Origin: Betaproteobacteria bacterium
GTDB taxonomy: Bacteria; Pseudomonadota; Gammaproteobacteria; Burkholderiales; SG8-41
Assembly (NCBI GenBank): GCA_028291945.1
Contig: JAQGNH010000521.1
Coordinates: forward strand, 1-51,820
DNA length: 51,820 nucleotides
Reading direction: 5' to 3'
In this document: one piece after another, positions 27,900 to 36,084 of the stretch
How positions within the stretch are numbered: position 1 is the first letter of the stretch
Layout: each line of letters opens with the position of its first letter
Translations under genes and position numbers: made by a program
The notes under the pieces: generated by a model
The model's input: only the letters and a program-made list of their open reading frames with translations
Database searches by the model: none
Told to the model about the DNA's origin: nothing

Positions 27900-27983
27900 T
27901 GTCTCCTCCTTTTTGTTTGCCGCGTACTTTAGAGGATCTTAACCGACTGAGGTTTACCTCATGCACACGTAGATGCGTCGGTT

Positions 27984-28056
27984 ACTCCCCTCCTTGGCGT
28001 TGGGGAGGGGTAGGGGGAGGGGCTAATAACATCCCCACGCGCCCTTGCAGGGGCGC
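27984..28056. repeat. Two hairpins after a Bug gene
   Basis: CCCCTCC (27987-27993) pairs with GGAGGGG (28004-28010), followed by a purine-rich run. GCGCCC (28039-28044) pairs with GGGCGC (28051-28056), directly after the Bug stop at 28058. Neither has a T run on the minus strand. The first resembles G-rich intergenic repeats common in betaproteobacteria. It may end or stabilise the Bug transcript. Confidence 0.4.
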
Positions 28057-28057
28057 T

Positions 28058-29023
28058 TCAGTCAGCCTTCGCGCCGGATGCCTTCACAACCTTCGCCCAC
28101 TTCTCCATTTCGGATTTGATCAGGCGCGAGAACTCTTCAGGCGTTCCCGGCCGAACTTCTACACCTGAGGCGAACAGACGGTCCTGCACTTCCTTTGTCG
28201 CGAGCGCAGACAGCGAGGCCTTGCTCAGGATGCCGACGACCGGCGGTGGAATGCTGGCCGGACCGAGAATGCCGTACCACGCCGCAGCAGCGAAGCCCGG
28301 AAGTGCTGCTTCCCCCATGGTGGGCAGATCGGGCACAGACGGCGAACGCTGTGCGCCAGTCACCGCGAAGGCTTTCAGCTTGCCTGCTTTCACTTGCGGG
28401 ATGGCGGAAGAAAGGCTCGCGAACATGAAGTCGATCTGACCGCCGATCAGAGCGCTGAGCGCTTCGCTCGCGCCTTTGAATGGCACATGAACGGTTTTGA
28501 CGCCGGCCATGCTGTTGAAGAGCTCACCGGACAAGTGGACGGACGTGCCTGCGCCGGAGCTGCCGTAATTGAGCTGCCCGGGCTTCGCTTTCGCGAGCGC
28601 GATGAATTCCTTCACCGTGTTGGCCTGCACGCGAGGCGAAGTCACGAGCACGTTAGGACTATCCCCGACGAGCGCGATCGGCGTGAAGTCCCGCACCGGA
28701 TGATAGGGAAGCTTGGAGTACAGGCTGTAGTTGATGGCGTGTGTCCCGATCGTTCCCATCATGAGCGTGTAGCCATCGGGTGCGCTCTTCGCGGTCAGGT
28801 CTGCCGCGATATTGCCGCCTGCACCTCCACGGTTGTCGATCACGACGGCCTGCCCGAGCTTCTCGCGAAGCTGCGGCTCCATGGCGCGCGCAATGATGTC
28901 GGCGGCGCTGCCCGCGGTGAATGGAATGAGTATGCGGATGGGCCGCGATGGGTATTGCTGAGCAAATACCGGCATCGAGATCGCAATCAAATACAGTAAC
29001 GCCGCGTGGCGGAGCAGTATCAT
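28058..29023 (-). CDS. Bug/TctC family periplasmic substrate-binding protein (4)
   Basis: A 321-residue receptor. ATG 29023 is preceded by GGGAGG and gives a signal peptide ending PVFA-QQ. Family marks are YPSRPIRILIPFTAGSAADI (the usual GG is replaced by GS), IDNRGGAGG, APDGYTLM, KLPYHPVRDF, HVPFKG and a closing VVKASGAKAD. Its ligand pocket may differ from the other copies because of the GS change. It reads toward the ACMSD-type gene and away from the selenoprotein gene (146 bp shared upstream region). Confidence 0.9.
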   Translation of the reverse strand: MILLRHAALLYLIAISMPVFAQQYPSRPIRILIPFTAGSAADIIARAMEPQLREKLGQAVVIDNRGGAGGNIAADLTAKSAPDGYTLMMGTIGTHAINYSLYSKLPYHPVRDFTPIALVGDSPNVLVTSPRVQANTVKEFIALAKAKPGQLNYGSSGAGTSVHLSGELFNSMAGVKTVHVPFKGASEALSALIGGQIDFMFASLSSAIPQVKAGKLKAFAVTGAQRSPSVPDLPTMGEAALPGFAAAAWYGILGPASIPPPVVGILSKASLSALATKEVQDRLFASGVEVRPGTPEEFSRLIKSEMEKWAKVVKASGAKAD

Positions 29024-29169
29024 GTCTTCCTCCCGAAATACTGAGCCAGACTGCAGGCGTGAACGCCTGCTACGCGTGGTCGAGGTTAGCACGACGGCGG
29101 TTTCTAGGCGCGCGCCGGGCACCTGCGTTATTCTCTTCAATTCCGCAGTGTCGATCAGGAGTTCACATC

Positions 29170-30927
29170 ATGGCAAACGCGAGCACGGACGGATACTACG
29201 AAGCGGTATGGCCGCGCAGCCCCCGACAGGTTCAGCTGAAGCCGCTCGCGAAGCGGCTCGATACGCTCGAAGGAAAAACGATCGCCCAGATGTGGGATTA
29301 CGTTTTTCGGGGCGACGAAGTGTATGCGCTGCTGGAAGAAGGTCTCCGGGAGCGCTATCCGAACATCCGGTGGGTGAGCTACAAGGAATTCGGTAACACG
29401 CACGGAGGTGACGAGCGAGAAGTCGTGGCATCGATCGCCCGCCGCTTCAGGGAGCTGAAGATCGACGCCTCCATCTCAGGCATGGGATGTTGAGGAAGCT
29501 GCACGCCCGCCGTGTTGCGGGCGAGTGCAGCAGCGGAAGAAGCGGGGATACCCTCATCGACGCTGGTCTGTGAAGGTTTTCTTGGGCTTGCGGCGAGCAC
29601 GTCGGTCGGTCTCGGCATGCCCAACATCCCGGTTGCCATGGTTCCCGGTCACACCGGTGTTCAGAGCAAGGACGAGCTGCGCCGCAATATCCTCGGCGTA
29701 ACGATGGACAACGTGGTCAAGAACCTCCTGGGCGAGCCGGCCAAGGCGAGCGAGGAAAAAGAGCCCGGCGCGCGCGACATCATATTCCGGGGCGGCTTCG
29801 ATGAGGTGAATCGCTATTTCTACGAGCATGAGCTTTCGGATGGGCTGCCGATCGTGCCGCCGACGCGCGAGCGCGTCGAGCAATTCCTGAGGTGCACCGA
29901 TCGCGATTCAGATGAAGTGCTCGGCATCGTCCTGCCCGACAACCGTGCTGCGACGATCTGGAGCATTGCGGTCAACGGCGTGATGGCCGGTTGCCGTCCC
30001 GAATACATGCCGGTGCTGATTGCGCTCGTCGAAGCAATGGCCGATCCGTATTACGGCGTGGAGCACAGCGGCAACACGCCGGGCGGCGAAACGTTGATCG
30101 TCCTGAACGGGCCGATCATCAAGGAGCTCGGCTTCAATTACACGCAGGGCGTGATGCGCGATGGATTCCTGCCGAACACATCGGTGGGCCGCTTCTGGCG
30201 GTTGTACCTGCGCAACGTCGCAGGGTTCCTGCCGCACAAGAACGACAAGGCGACATTCGGAAACACGTGGCGCGTCGTCGTCGCCGAGAACGAAGATGTC
30301 GTGAAGGAGCTCGGTTGGGAACCGAACAGCGTCGACATGGGCTATGCGGCAGGCGATAACACGGTGACCATTTCGCGCTTCACCGGCGGCAATCACATCT
30401 CTTCACTTTCCGGCAGCACGCCCGAGGAAATGATGCCGTACCTCGCCGACGGCGTGGTCAGGCAATACTCGTGGCAGATCATGTTTACGGTCGGACAGGG
30501 CATGGGCACGTTGCGGCCGCTCATACTTCTGGGCCCGATCATCGCGCGCACGATCGCGGGCTGGGGCTGGAGCAAGCAGGACTTGAAGCGTTACCTGTAC
30601 GATCACGCGCGTCTGCCGGCGCACCAGTACGAGCGCATCCTGCGGGATTGGACGATGAAGCCCACATGGAGTCTCGAAGAGGAAGTGCGGCTCGGCCGTG
30701 TTCCCAAGGTCTTCTTCGAAGGGAGTGACCCGAACCGGATGGTGCCGCTCGTGTGGGATCCCGATGATTACATGATAGTCGTCACCGGCGATCCCGCGCG
30801 TAACAGCGCTTATGTGTTCGCGCACAACGGTGTGCTGGGCTACCCGGTAGCGAAGAAAATCGATAAGCCGCGTCGCGCGCCGGGCAAGCAGACACAAAAG
30901 AAAGCCGAGCATGTCACTGCGTCGTAG
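29170..30927 (+). CDS. UGSC-motif selenoprotein fused to a large C-terminal domain
   Basis: Read through an in-frame TGA at 29491-29493, the gene gives 585 residues. ATG 29170 follows AGGAG by eight bases. The TGA is codon 108 in ISGMGC-U-GSCTPAV, so Sec108 is flanked by Cys107 and Cys111 (UxxC redox motif). UGSC-containing selenoproteins are a known, poorly characterised family. Reading continues without a break on both sides, and a SECIS-type hairpin starts four bases after the TGA. Residues 1-185 form the UGSC domain (TGYYEAVWP-like start, FGNTHGGDEREVVAS, GLGMPNIPVAMVPGH). About 205-560 form a second domain opening SDGLPIVPPTRERV (near 223) and closing YMIVVTGDPARNSAY. It has a stand-alone paralogue at 33030-34061. 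The stop overlaps the next gene by 17 bases. Confidence 0.88.
29491..29531 (+). promoter_or_regulatory. Bacterial SECIS-type hairpin at the in-frame UGA
   Basis: After the TGA come four bases, then GCTGCAC (29498-29504) and GCCCGC (29505-29510), a six-base loop CGTGTT (29511-29516), GCGGGC (29517-29522), a two-base bulge GA, and GTGCAGC (29525-29531). All 13 pairs are Watson-Crick. The loop begins 17 bases after the TGA and has G as its second base. Both fit the usual layout of bacterial SECIS elements read by SelB. The hairpin is inside the coding sequence. Confidence 0.85.
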
Positions 30928-31840
30928 ACGAGATATTTGGGACGTCGTGGTGGTCGGCGGCGGCATCGGCGGACTGACTGCCGCGTGGTATGCGGCTAGA
31001 CGGGGCCTGCCCACCGCCGTGCTCGAGTCCGAGGGCATGCTCGGCGGGCAGGTGGCGACTGTGAATACGCTGGATGACTGGCCCGCCACGGGAGAAGTTT
31101 CCGGTGTCGGGCTCGCGATCGCGATGAGCGAAAAGCTCGAAAACAATGCAGTCGAAGTCAGTCATGAGGCTGCCGTCGAAATCAAGCGCTCGCAGGATCT
31201 GCTGCTCGTAAAGACTGAGAAGCGGACACTGCGCACCCGCAGAGTCATCGCGGCGGCGGGCGCGCGCCTGCGGCCACTCGATGTCCCCGGTGCTGATGCA
31301 TTGCGCGGCAAAGGCGTTTCACAGTGCGCGCACTGCGACGGCTACTTCTTCAAAGGGCAGGACGTCGTGGTGGTTGGGGGTGGTGACTCGGCGCTGCAGG
31401 AAGCGCTCGTGCTCGCGCCCTTATGTCGGAGCGTCACAATCGTCGTGCGAACGCGGCTATGCGCGAAGCAGGTGTATGTCGAACGCGCAGCGGGGGCGGC
31501 GAACGTCAAATTCATCTGGGATTCCGAAATCGACGCGGTGCTGGGCAACGGCACGGTGAGCGGCGTGCGCTTGCGCAACTCCAAGACCGGCGAACGCACG
31601 GATGTTTCGTGCGCGGGCGTCTTTCCCTTCATCGGCGTGTTGCCGAACACTGAATTCCTGCCGACCGCGATCCGGCGTGACGACAGCGGTCGGGTCATCA
31701 CCGATGAGCGCATGCGCACGGCGGAGCCATCGATTTTCGCGATCGGTGCCCTGCGCTCCGGCTTTTCGGGCGAGCTGACGGCGGCAACAGGCGAAGCGGC
31801 CATAGCCGCGGCGGCAGTCACTGCCGACCTCGCTCGATAA
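30911..31840 (+). CDS. Thioredoxin-reductase-like flavoprotein
   Basis: A 309-residue FAD/NADPH pyridine nucleotide-disulfide oxidoreductase. It has the FAD dinucleotide fold VVVVGGGIGGLTAAW (12-26), the redox pair C139-A-H-C142 in CAHCDGYFF, as in thioredoxin reductase, the NADPH fold VVVVGGGDSALQEA (152-165) and the FPFIGVLPNT segment. Its first 17 bases lie inside the end of the selenoprotein gene, so it is probably translated together with it. It is a natural candidate for reducing the Cys/Sec centre of that protein, directly or through a thioredoxin; this is inferred from context only. Confidence 0.88.
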   Translation: MSLRRRRDIWDVVVVGGGIGGLTAAWYAARRGLPTAVLESEGMLGGQVATVNTLDDWPATGEVSGVGLAIAMSEKLENNAVEVSHEAAVEIKRSQDLLLVKTEKRTLRTRRVIAAAGARLRPLDVPGADALRGKGVSQCAHCDGYFFKGQDVVVVGGGDSALQEALVLAPLCRSVTIVVRTRLCAKQVYVERAAGAANVKFIWDSEIDAVLGNGTVSGVRLRNSKTGERTDVSCAGVFPFIGVLPNTEFLPTAIRRDDSGRVITDERMRTAEPSIFAIGALRSGFSGELTAATGEAAIAAAAVTADLAR

Positions 31841-31892
31841 GCTGCGTCTGACGCTAGGCCGCAAACGTAAGCCACGAAGAACCCGAGGACCA

Positions 31893-32870
31893 TTGAATTT
31901 GGTTCGGCTTTGGTGCACGGCTATTATCATGTCAGGCGCCGCGTTCAGTGCGATTGCAATCGCCCAGTCCTACCCCACGCGCCCGGTACGCTTCGTCGTT
32001 CCGCTCGCCCCCGGCGGCGCAGGTGACATCGTAGCGCGCACTGTCGCAGCGAAACTGTCGGATGTGTGGGGTGGCCAGGTCATCATCGACAACCGCGGCG
32101 GGGCGAACACCATCATCGGCACTGACTTCGTCGCGAAGGCGAAACCTGACGGTTACACGTGGCTGCTGGGCGTTCAAGGCAGCCTCGCGATCAATCCGGC
32201 GTTCTATATGAAGTTACCATATGACGCGGTCAACGATTTCGATCCAGTCACGCAGATGACGCGCTACGGCTACGTGCTGGTGGTACATCCTGCGCTGCCT
32301 GTGAAGCGCACGCCCGAGCTTGTTGCGCTTGCGCGCACCCGCCCGGGCGATCTCGCTTACGGTACTTCCGGAACCGGTGGGTCCAATCATCTTGCGGGCG
32401 AGCTCTTCCGTCTCATGACTGGCGTCAAGATGAACGCCATTCCGTACAAAGGCAGTGCGCCTGCGCTGACTGCGTTGCTCTCCGGCGAAGTGCAGCTGAT
32501 GTTCGACACGATGATCACGTCGATTCCGTTGATCAAGTCGGGCCGCGTGCGTGCGCTGGCGGTGAGCCTCCCGAAGCGTTCGCCGTCGCTGCCCAACGTG
32601 CCGACTCTCGCTGAGAGCGGAGTGCCGGGCTATCGCTTCGATGCATGGCAGGCGATCGTCGTTCCGGCAGGAACGCCGAAGGATATCGTTCGCAGGATTC
32701 AGCAGGACGTCGTCAGAGTTCTCGCAATGCCTGACGTGCGGCGCGCGCTGGTTGATGAAGGCGCGAACGAGATCGTCGGCTCGACTCCGGAAGAGTTTGG
32801 AAGCCACATACGGAGCGAGATCGAGCGTTATCGGAAGTTGATTGCGGAGGCGGGCATTGAACGACAATGA
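31893..32870 (+). CDS. Bug/TctC family periplasmic substrate-binding protein (5)
   Basis: A 325-residue receptor starting at TTG 31893 (GAGGA four bases before), or at ATG 31929. The signal peptide ends AIAIAQ-SYP. Family marks are YPTRPVRFVVPLAPGGAGDIV, IDNRGGANT, KPDGYTWL, AIPYKGSAPAL and a closing IAEAGIERQ. It follows the flavoprotein by 52 bp in the same direction and may belong to the selenoprotein transcript, so its ligand could be the substrate of that system. Confidence 0.88.
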   Translation: MNLVRLWCTAIIMSGAAFSAIAIAQSYPTRPVRFVVPLAPGGAGDIVARTVAAKLSDVWGGQVIIDNRGGANTIIGTDFVAKAKPDGYTWLLGVQGSLAINPAFYMKLPYDAVNDFDPVTQMTRYGYVLVVHPALPVKRTPELVALARTRPGDLAYGTSGTGGSNHLAGELFRLMTGVKMNAIPYKGSAPALTALLSGEVQLMFDTMITSIPLIKSGRVRALAVSLPKRSPSLPNVPTLAESGVPGYRFDAWQAIVVPAGTPKDIVRRIQQDVVRVLAMPDVRRALVDEGANEIVGSTPEEFGSHIRSEIERYRKLIAEAGIERQ

Positions 32871-32873
32871 TGA

Positions 32874-32934
32874 GAGTCCCTCCGGGACTCCCATCCGGCG
32901 ATGAAACGAACAGAGAGGAACCCAGGTTCCTCTC
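32874..32934. terminator. Two hairpins between convergent genes
   Basis: GAGTCCC-tcc-GGGACTC (32874-32890) starts four bases after the Bug stop. GAGAGGAACC-ca-GGTTCCTCTC (32913-32934) follows. Both stems are perfect. There is no clear T run, but their position between the Bug gene and the facing paralogue gene suits a bidirectional end of transcription. Confidence 0.5.
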
Positions 32935-33029
32935 CGTAACCTCTCTTCCTTCGGCGATCTACTGATCGCAACGCTCTTCCTCTTCAGGCGGCAGCCGGGA
33001 CGGGCATGGAATTTCGTCACGTGTTGCGT

Positions 33030-34061
33030 TCATGAAATCTGCCGGCTCACCGCTTTGGTCGTTCCGCTCCAGGTCGGGACGTAAGCGGCTTTGCGCCCGA
33101 CGCCGCCGGCGACAACGATCATCACGTCATTCGCGCTTTTTGCGATGCGCAGATAGCCATCCGATGCGGCGCCACCCGCCACAGCGCGCGCGCGTAGCGG
33201 CGGCGAAAGCCGATCGATTGCGAGCAGCGCGCGCTCGTAGATGAGCGCTTTTGCCGCTGCTTTGCTGCCACCATTCAGCGCGTACACATGCGCGTGTTCA
33301 GGCGGTACGACGACGAGCGGTTCGCCGCCGCCGAGCAATCCCGCACTGCCGACATTGCCGGCGATGAGCATCGATTGAGCAAACGTTTGCGCGAGTTCCG
33401 CAGCCGTGTTGCTTTCCGAATCCACGATTTCGATCGTCCCGGATACGCCCACCACTGTCACGACACTCGCGTCGCGATCGAAACCGCGTTCCACGTGCAG
33501 CGCTGGCCACGGGCTCTCGGTTTCGTTCTCTGCAAAGCAGAAAGCGTACTTTCCGGGCTGGCCGAGCGTGGCCATATCCGTTTCGCCTGAACGCGCGCCG
33601 CCCGCATTTTGCAGCGTGAGCCGCACCGCACGACCGATCGTCGCATTCGCACGGTTGCCGGGGCCGAACGCGTTCGTCGTGCAGTTCATGTCGAGCGCGC
33701 GCACGATCGGCCCGTTGACGATGACACACGTTGTCGCCGAACCCGTGGTCGTCGCGATGCCGAGCAGATTGAACTCCGGAGCTGCCATTGCGCTGACCGC
33801 AGCGCCGACGACGGGCAAATAGCGCGGTTTGCATCCGGCAAGAACGCAGTTGATGGCAATATCGCGCCACGTCACTTCCGCGTAAGCCGGCGGTAGCACC
33901 GCCACTGTCTCGTCCCCGTCGACTTGGGCCGCGCGCAGCATCGTCTCCACGCGCTCACGCGTTGGCGGAATCACCGGCAAGCCGTCGGTCACGCCGGATT
34001 CCGCAAGATTGTCCTGCGCCGCATCCAGGCCGCTGTTATTCGTGTCGCTCCAGAATTCCAT
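33030..34061 (-). CDS. Stand-alone paralogue of the selenoprotein C-terminal domain
   Basis: A 343-residue protein without Sec or a UGSC motif, matching about residues 205-560 of the selenoprotein. Shared blocks are TDGLPVIPPTRERVE, CVLAGCKPRYLPVV (against GVMAGCRPEYMPVL, so the Cys is conserved), VNGPIV, ANATIGRAVRLTLQN and NDVMIVVAGGVGRKAAY. ATG 34061 follows GGAGG by five bases. No signal peptide. The fold and reaction are unknown to me. It faces the selenoprotein / reductase / Bug group and is divergent from the glucan phosphorylase gene. Confidence 0.82.
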   Translation of the reverse strand: MEFWSDTNNSGLDAAQDNLAESGVTDGLPVIPPTRERVETMLRAAQVDGDETVAVLPPAYAEVTWRDIAINCVLAGCKPRYLPVVGAAVSAMAAPEFNLLGIATTTGSATTCVIVNGPIVRALDMNCTTNAFGPGNRANATIGRAVRLTLQNAGGARSGETDMATLGQPGKYAFCFAENETESPWPALHVERGFDRDASVVTVVGVSGTIEIVDSESNTAAELAQTFAQSMLIAGNVGSAGLLGGGEPLVVVPPEHAHVYALNGGSKAAAKALIYERALLAIDRLSPPLRARAVAGGAASDGYLRIAKSANDVMIVVAGGVGRKAAYVPTWSGTTKAVSRQIS

Positions 34062-34239
34062 TTGATCCTCCGTTGCGCGATTGTAATGTCCGCGGGACTC
34101 ATCGATCCGGGCCTGCAGTTTGCACGCGTCCTGCAGTTTCAAGGCGGTGCGCACCGATGCTGTTTAGGCGCAGCAAGAGCTGGTATGGCGTCGTATATAC
34201 TCGCCAGCTGATTTGGACAGTCGAGAACGGCCGTACAAG

Positions 34240-35919
34240 ATGAACGAACTGGGCGCTTTTCTTCCGCAGACCAATATCTCGTACTTCACGATGGAGCTCG
34301 CGCTGCGGGTCGAGGTACACACCTACGCCGGCGGTCTGGGTGTGCTCGCAGGCGACACCGTCCGATCGTGTGCGGATCTCGAGCTGCCCATCGTGTTCGT
34401 GACGCTGCTGAGCCGTGCGGGCTACTTCCGGCAGGAGATCGACGCCGAGGGTCGTCAGATCGAGCATCCGGATCCGTGGGATATCAATCGCTGGGCTCAG
34501 CCGCTCGCAGCGATGATCGGCGTCCAGATTGAAGGGCGCGACGTATGGGTGCGCCCATGGCTGTACGTGCACAAGTCGGACGTCGGTTATGCCGTGCCCG
34601 TGCTGCTTCTCGATACGGATCTCGAACAGAACGATGCCAGAGACCGCGATCTGACACATTATCTCTACGGCGGAAACGAGGAGTATCGGCTCAAGCAGGA
34701 GTTGCTGCTGGGCGTTGGCGGTGTTCGAATACTCGAAGCGCTTGGGTTCGATATCCGAACGTACCATCTCAATGAAGGGCACGCGGCTTTTGCGACCGTC
34801 GAGTTGCTCAAGCGATTCCCCCGCAGGCGCCGTCAGAGCGACAAGGCAGAGTGGTCGTACGACGCCGATCGCGTACGCGATCTGTGTGTGTTCACGACGC
34901 ATACGCCGGTCGAGGCGGGTCACGATCGCTTTTCGTATGAGCTCGTCGCCCGTATCGGTACCGATCTCCTTCCGCTTGAGGCGTTGAAATTATTCGGTGG
35001 GCCTGATCGTCTCAACATGACGCGGCTCGCGCTCAACCTGAGCGGTTACGTTAACGGTGTGGCGCAGCGGCACGCGATCACTGCACGTGCCATGTTTCCC
35101 GGCTTCGATGTTCGTGCCGTGACGAACGGTGTGCACGTCGGCACCTGGGCCCATCCCGCATTCGCTGCGCTGTATCACGCACACTATCCGCAATGGATGC
35201 ACGAGCCTGAAGTACTGGTGCGCGCAGACCATCTCCCCGACGCCGAGCTCTGGAGCGCGCACGAGAAAGCAAAGACAGACTTGTGCGCTCTGGTGCGGCA
35301 GCACACCGGAGTCGAGCTCGATCCGAGAGTGCCTGTGATCGGGTTCGCGCGACGCATGACCGGATACAAGCGTCCCGATCTGCTCTTCAGGGATCTTCAG
35401 CGGCTCGCGGCGATCGCTGAGAAATATCCTTTTCAGCTTGTGTTCTCGGGGAAAGCGCACCCTGCCGACAATGCCGGGAAAGAAAGTCTGCAAGTGATAT
35501 ACAAGGCGATGCGTGAGCTTTCGGGCAAGGTCCCGGTCGCCTTTCTCGTGAACTACGATATGGCGATCGCTCAGGTTTTGGTTGCAGGCGCCGACGTGTG
35601 GCTGAACAATCCTCTGCCTCCGCTCGAAGCATCAGGCACGAGCGGCATGAAAGCGGCGGTGAATGGTCTGCTGAACCTCAGCATGCTCGACGGCTGGTGG
35701 GTCGAAGGCTGCATCGAAGGCGTCACCGGCTGGTCCATCGAAGACGGCACGGACGCAGGGCCGCTCTACGACAAGCTGGAGCAGATCGTGCTGCCTTTGT
35801 ACTACGAGGATCGAACGCACTGGATCTGGATGATGAAGCAGGCGATCAGCAAGATCGCATGTTATTTCAACAGTCATCGGATGATGAGGCGGTATGCGGC
35901 AGAGGCTTACTTGCGTTAA
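34240..35919 (+). CDS. Alpha-glucan phosphorylase (short GlgP-type)
   Basis: A 559-residue pyridoxal-phosphate enzyme that removes glucose as glucose-1-phosphate from alpha-1,4-glucans. Marks are ISYFTMELALRVEVHTYAGG near the start, YHLNEGHAAF, FTTHTPVEAGHDRF, TNGVHVGTWAHP, FSGKAHPAD and the PLP-lysine segment EASGTSGMKAAVNG. It lacks the long N-terminal domain of some alpha-glucan phosphorylases. ATG 34240 is preferred over a TTG at 34213; neither has a strong ribosome-binding site. It is a single gene, divergent from the paralogue gene, apparently unrelated to the neighbouring acid catabolism. Confidence 0.9.
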   Translation: MNELGAFLPQTNISYFTMELALRVEVHTYAGGLGVLAGDTVRSCADLELPIVFVTLLSRAGYFRQEIDAEGRQIEHPDPWDINRWAQPLAAMIGVQIEGRDVWVRPWLYVHKSDVGYAVPVLLLDTDLEQNDARDRDLTHYLYGGNEEYRLKQELLLGVGGVRILEALGFDIRTYHLNEGHAAFATVELLKRFPRRRRQSDKAEWSYDADRVRDLCVFTTHTPVEAGHDRFSYELVARIGTDLLPLEALKLFGGPDRLNMTRLALNLSGYVNGVAQRHAITARAMFPGFDVRAVTNGVHVGTWAHPAFAALYHAHYPQWMHEPEVLVRADHLPDAELWSAHEKAKTDLCALVRQHTGVELDPRVPVIGFARRMTGYKRPDLLFRDLQRLAAIAEKYPFQLVFSGKAHPADNAGKESLQVIYKAMRELSGKVPVAFLVNYDMAIAQVLVAGADVWLNNPLPPLEASGTSGMKAAVNGLLNLSMLDGWWVEGCIEGVTGWSIEDGTDAGPLYDKLEQIVLPLYYEDRTHWIWMMKQAISKIACYFNSHRMMRRYAAEAYLR

Positions 35920-36046
35920 TGCCGTGATTCGTGATTCGTGAGCCGGACTCGTGGGCGAAGGAAGCAGACAGCAAGCACTCAGATGTAACTGATGTCGACG
36001 CGTCGACCCTGCATGGGCGCTCGCAGTCGAATCGCTAATTTGAATT

Positions 36047-36065
36047 CCTTCGTGTCCTTTGTGGT
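36047..36065. repeat. Dispersed 19-bp repeat, copy 1 (inverted)
   Basis: ccttcgtgtcctttgtggt, the exact reverse complement of 45006-45024. It lies 20 bases before the start of the amidohydrolase gene, in intergenic DNA. Confidence 0.75.
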
Positions 36066-36084
36066 TCAGCTTCAGGAAGCTTAG

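Noticed and set aside
28948-29493. Short gene ending at TGA 29493
   Set aside because: Its first 74 codons lack protein character and a ribosome-binding site. The true start is ATG 29170, and the TGA is better read as Sec.
29512-30927. Separate gene starting at a GTG/ATG after the TGA
   Set aside because: There is no ribosome-binding site at 29512, and the start falls inside the SECIS loop. The UGSC motif spans the TGA.
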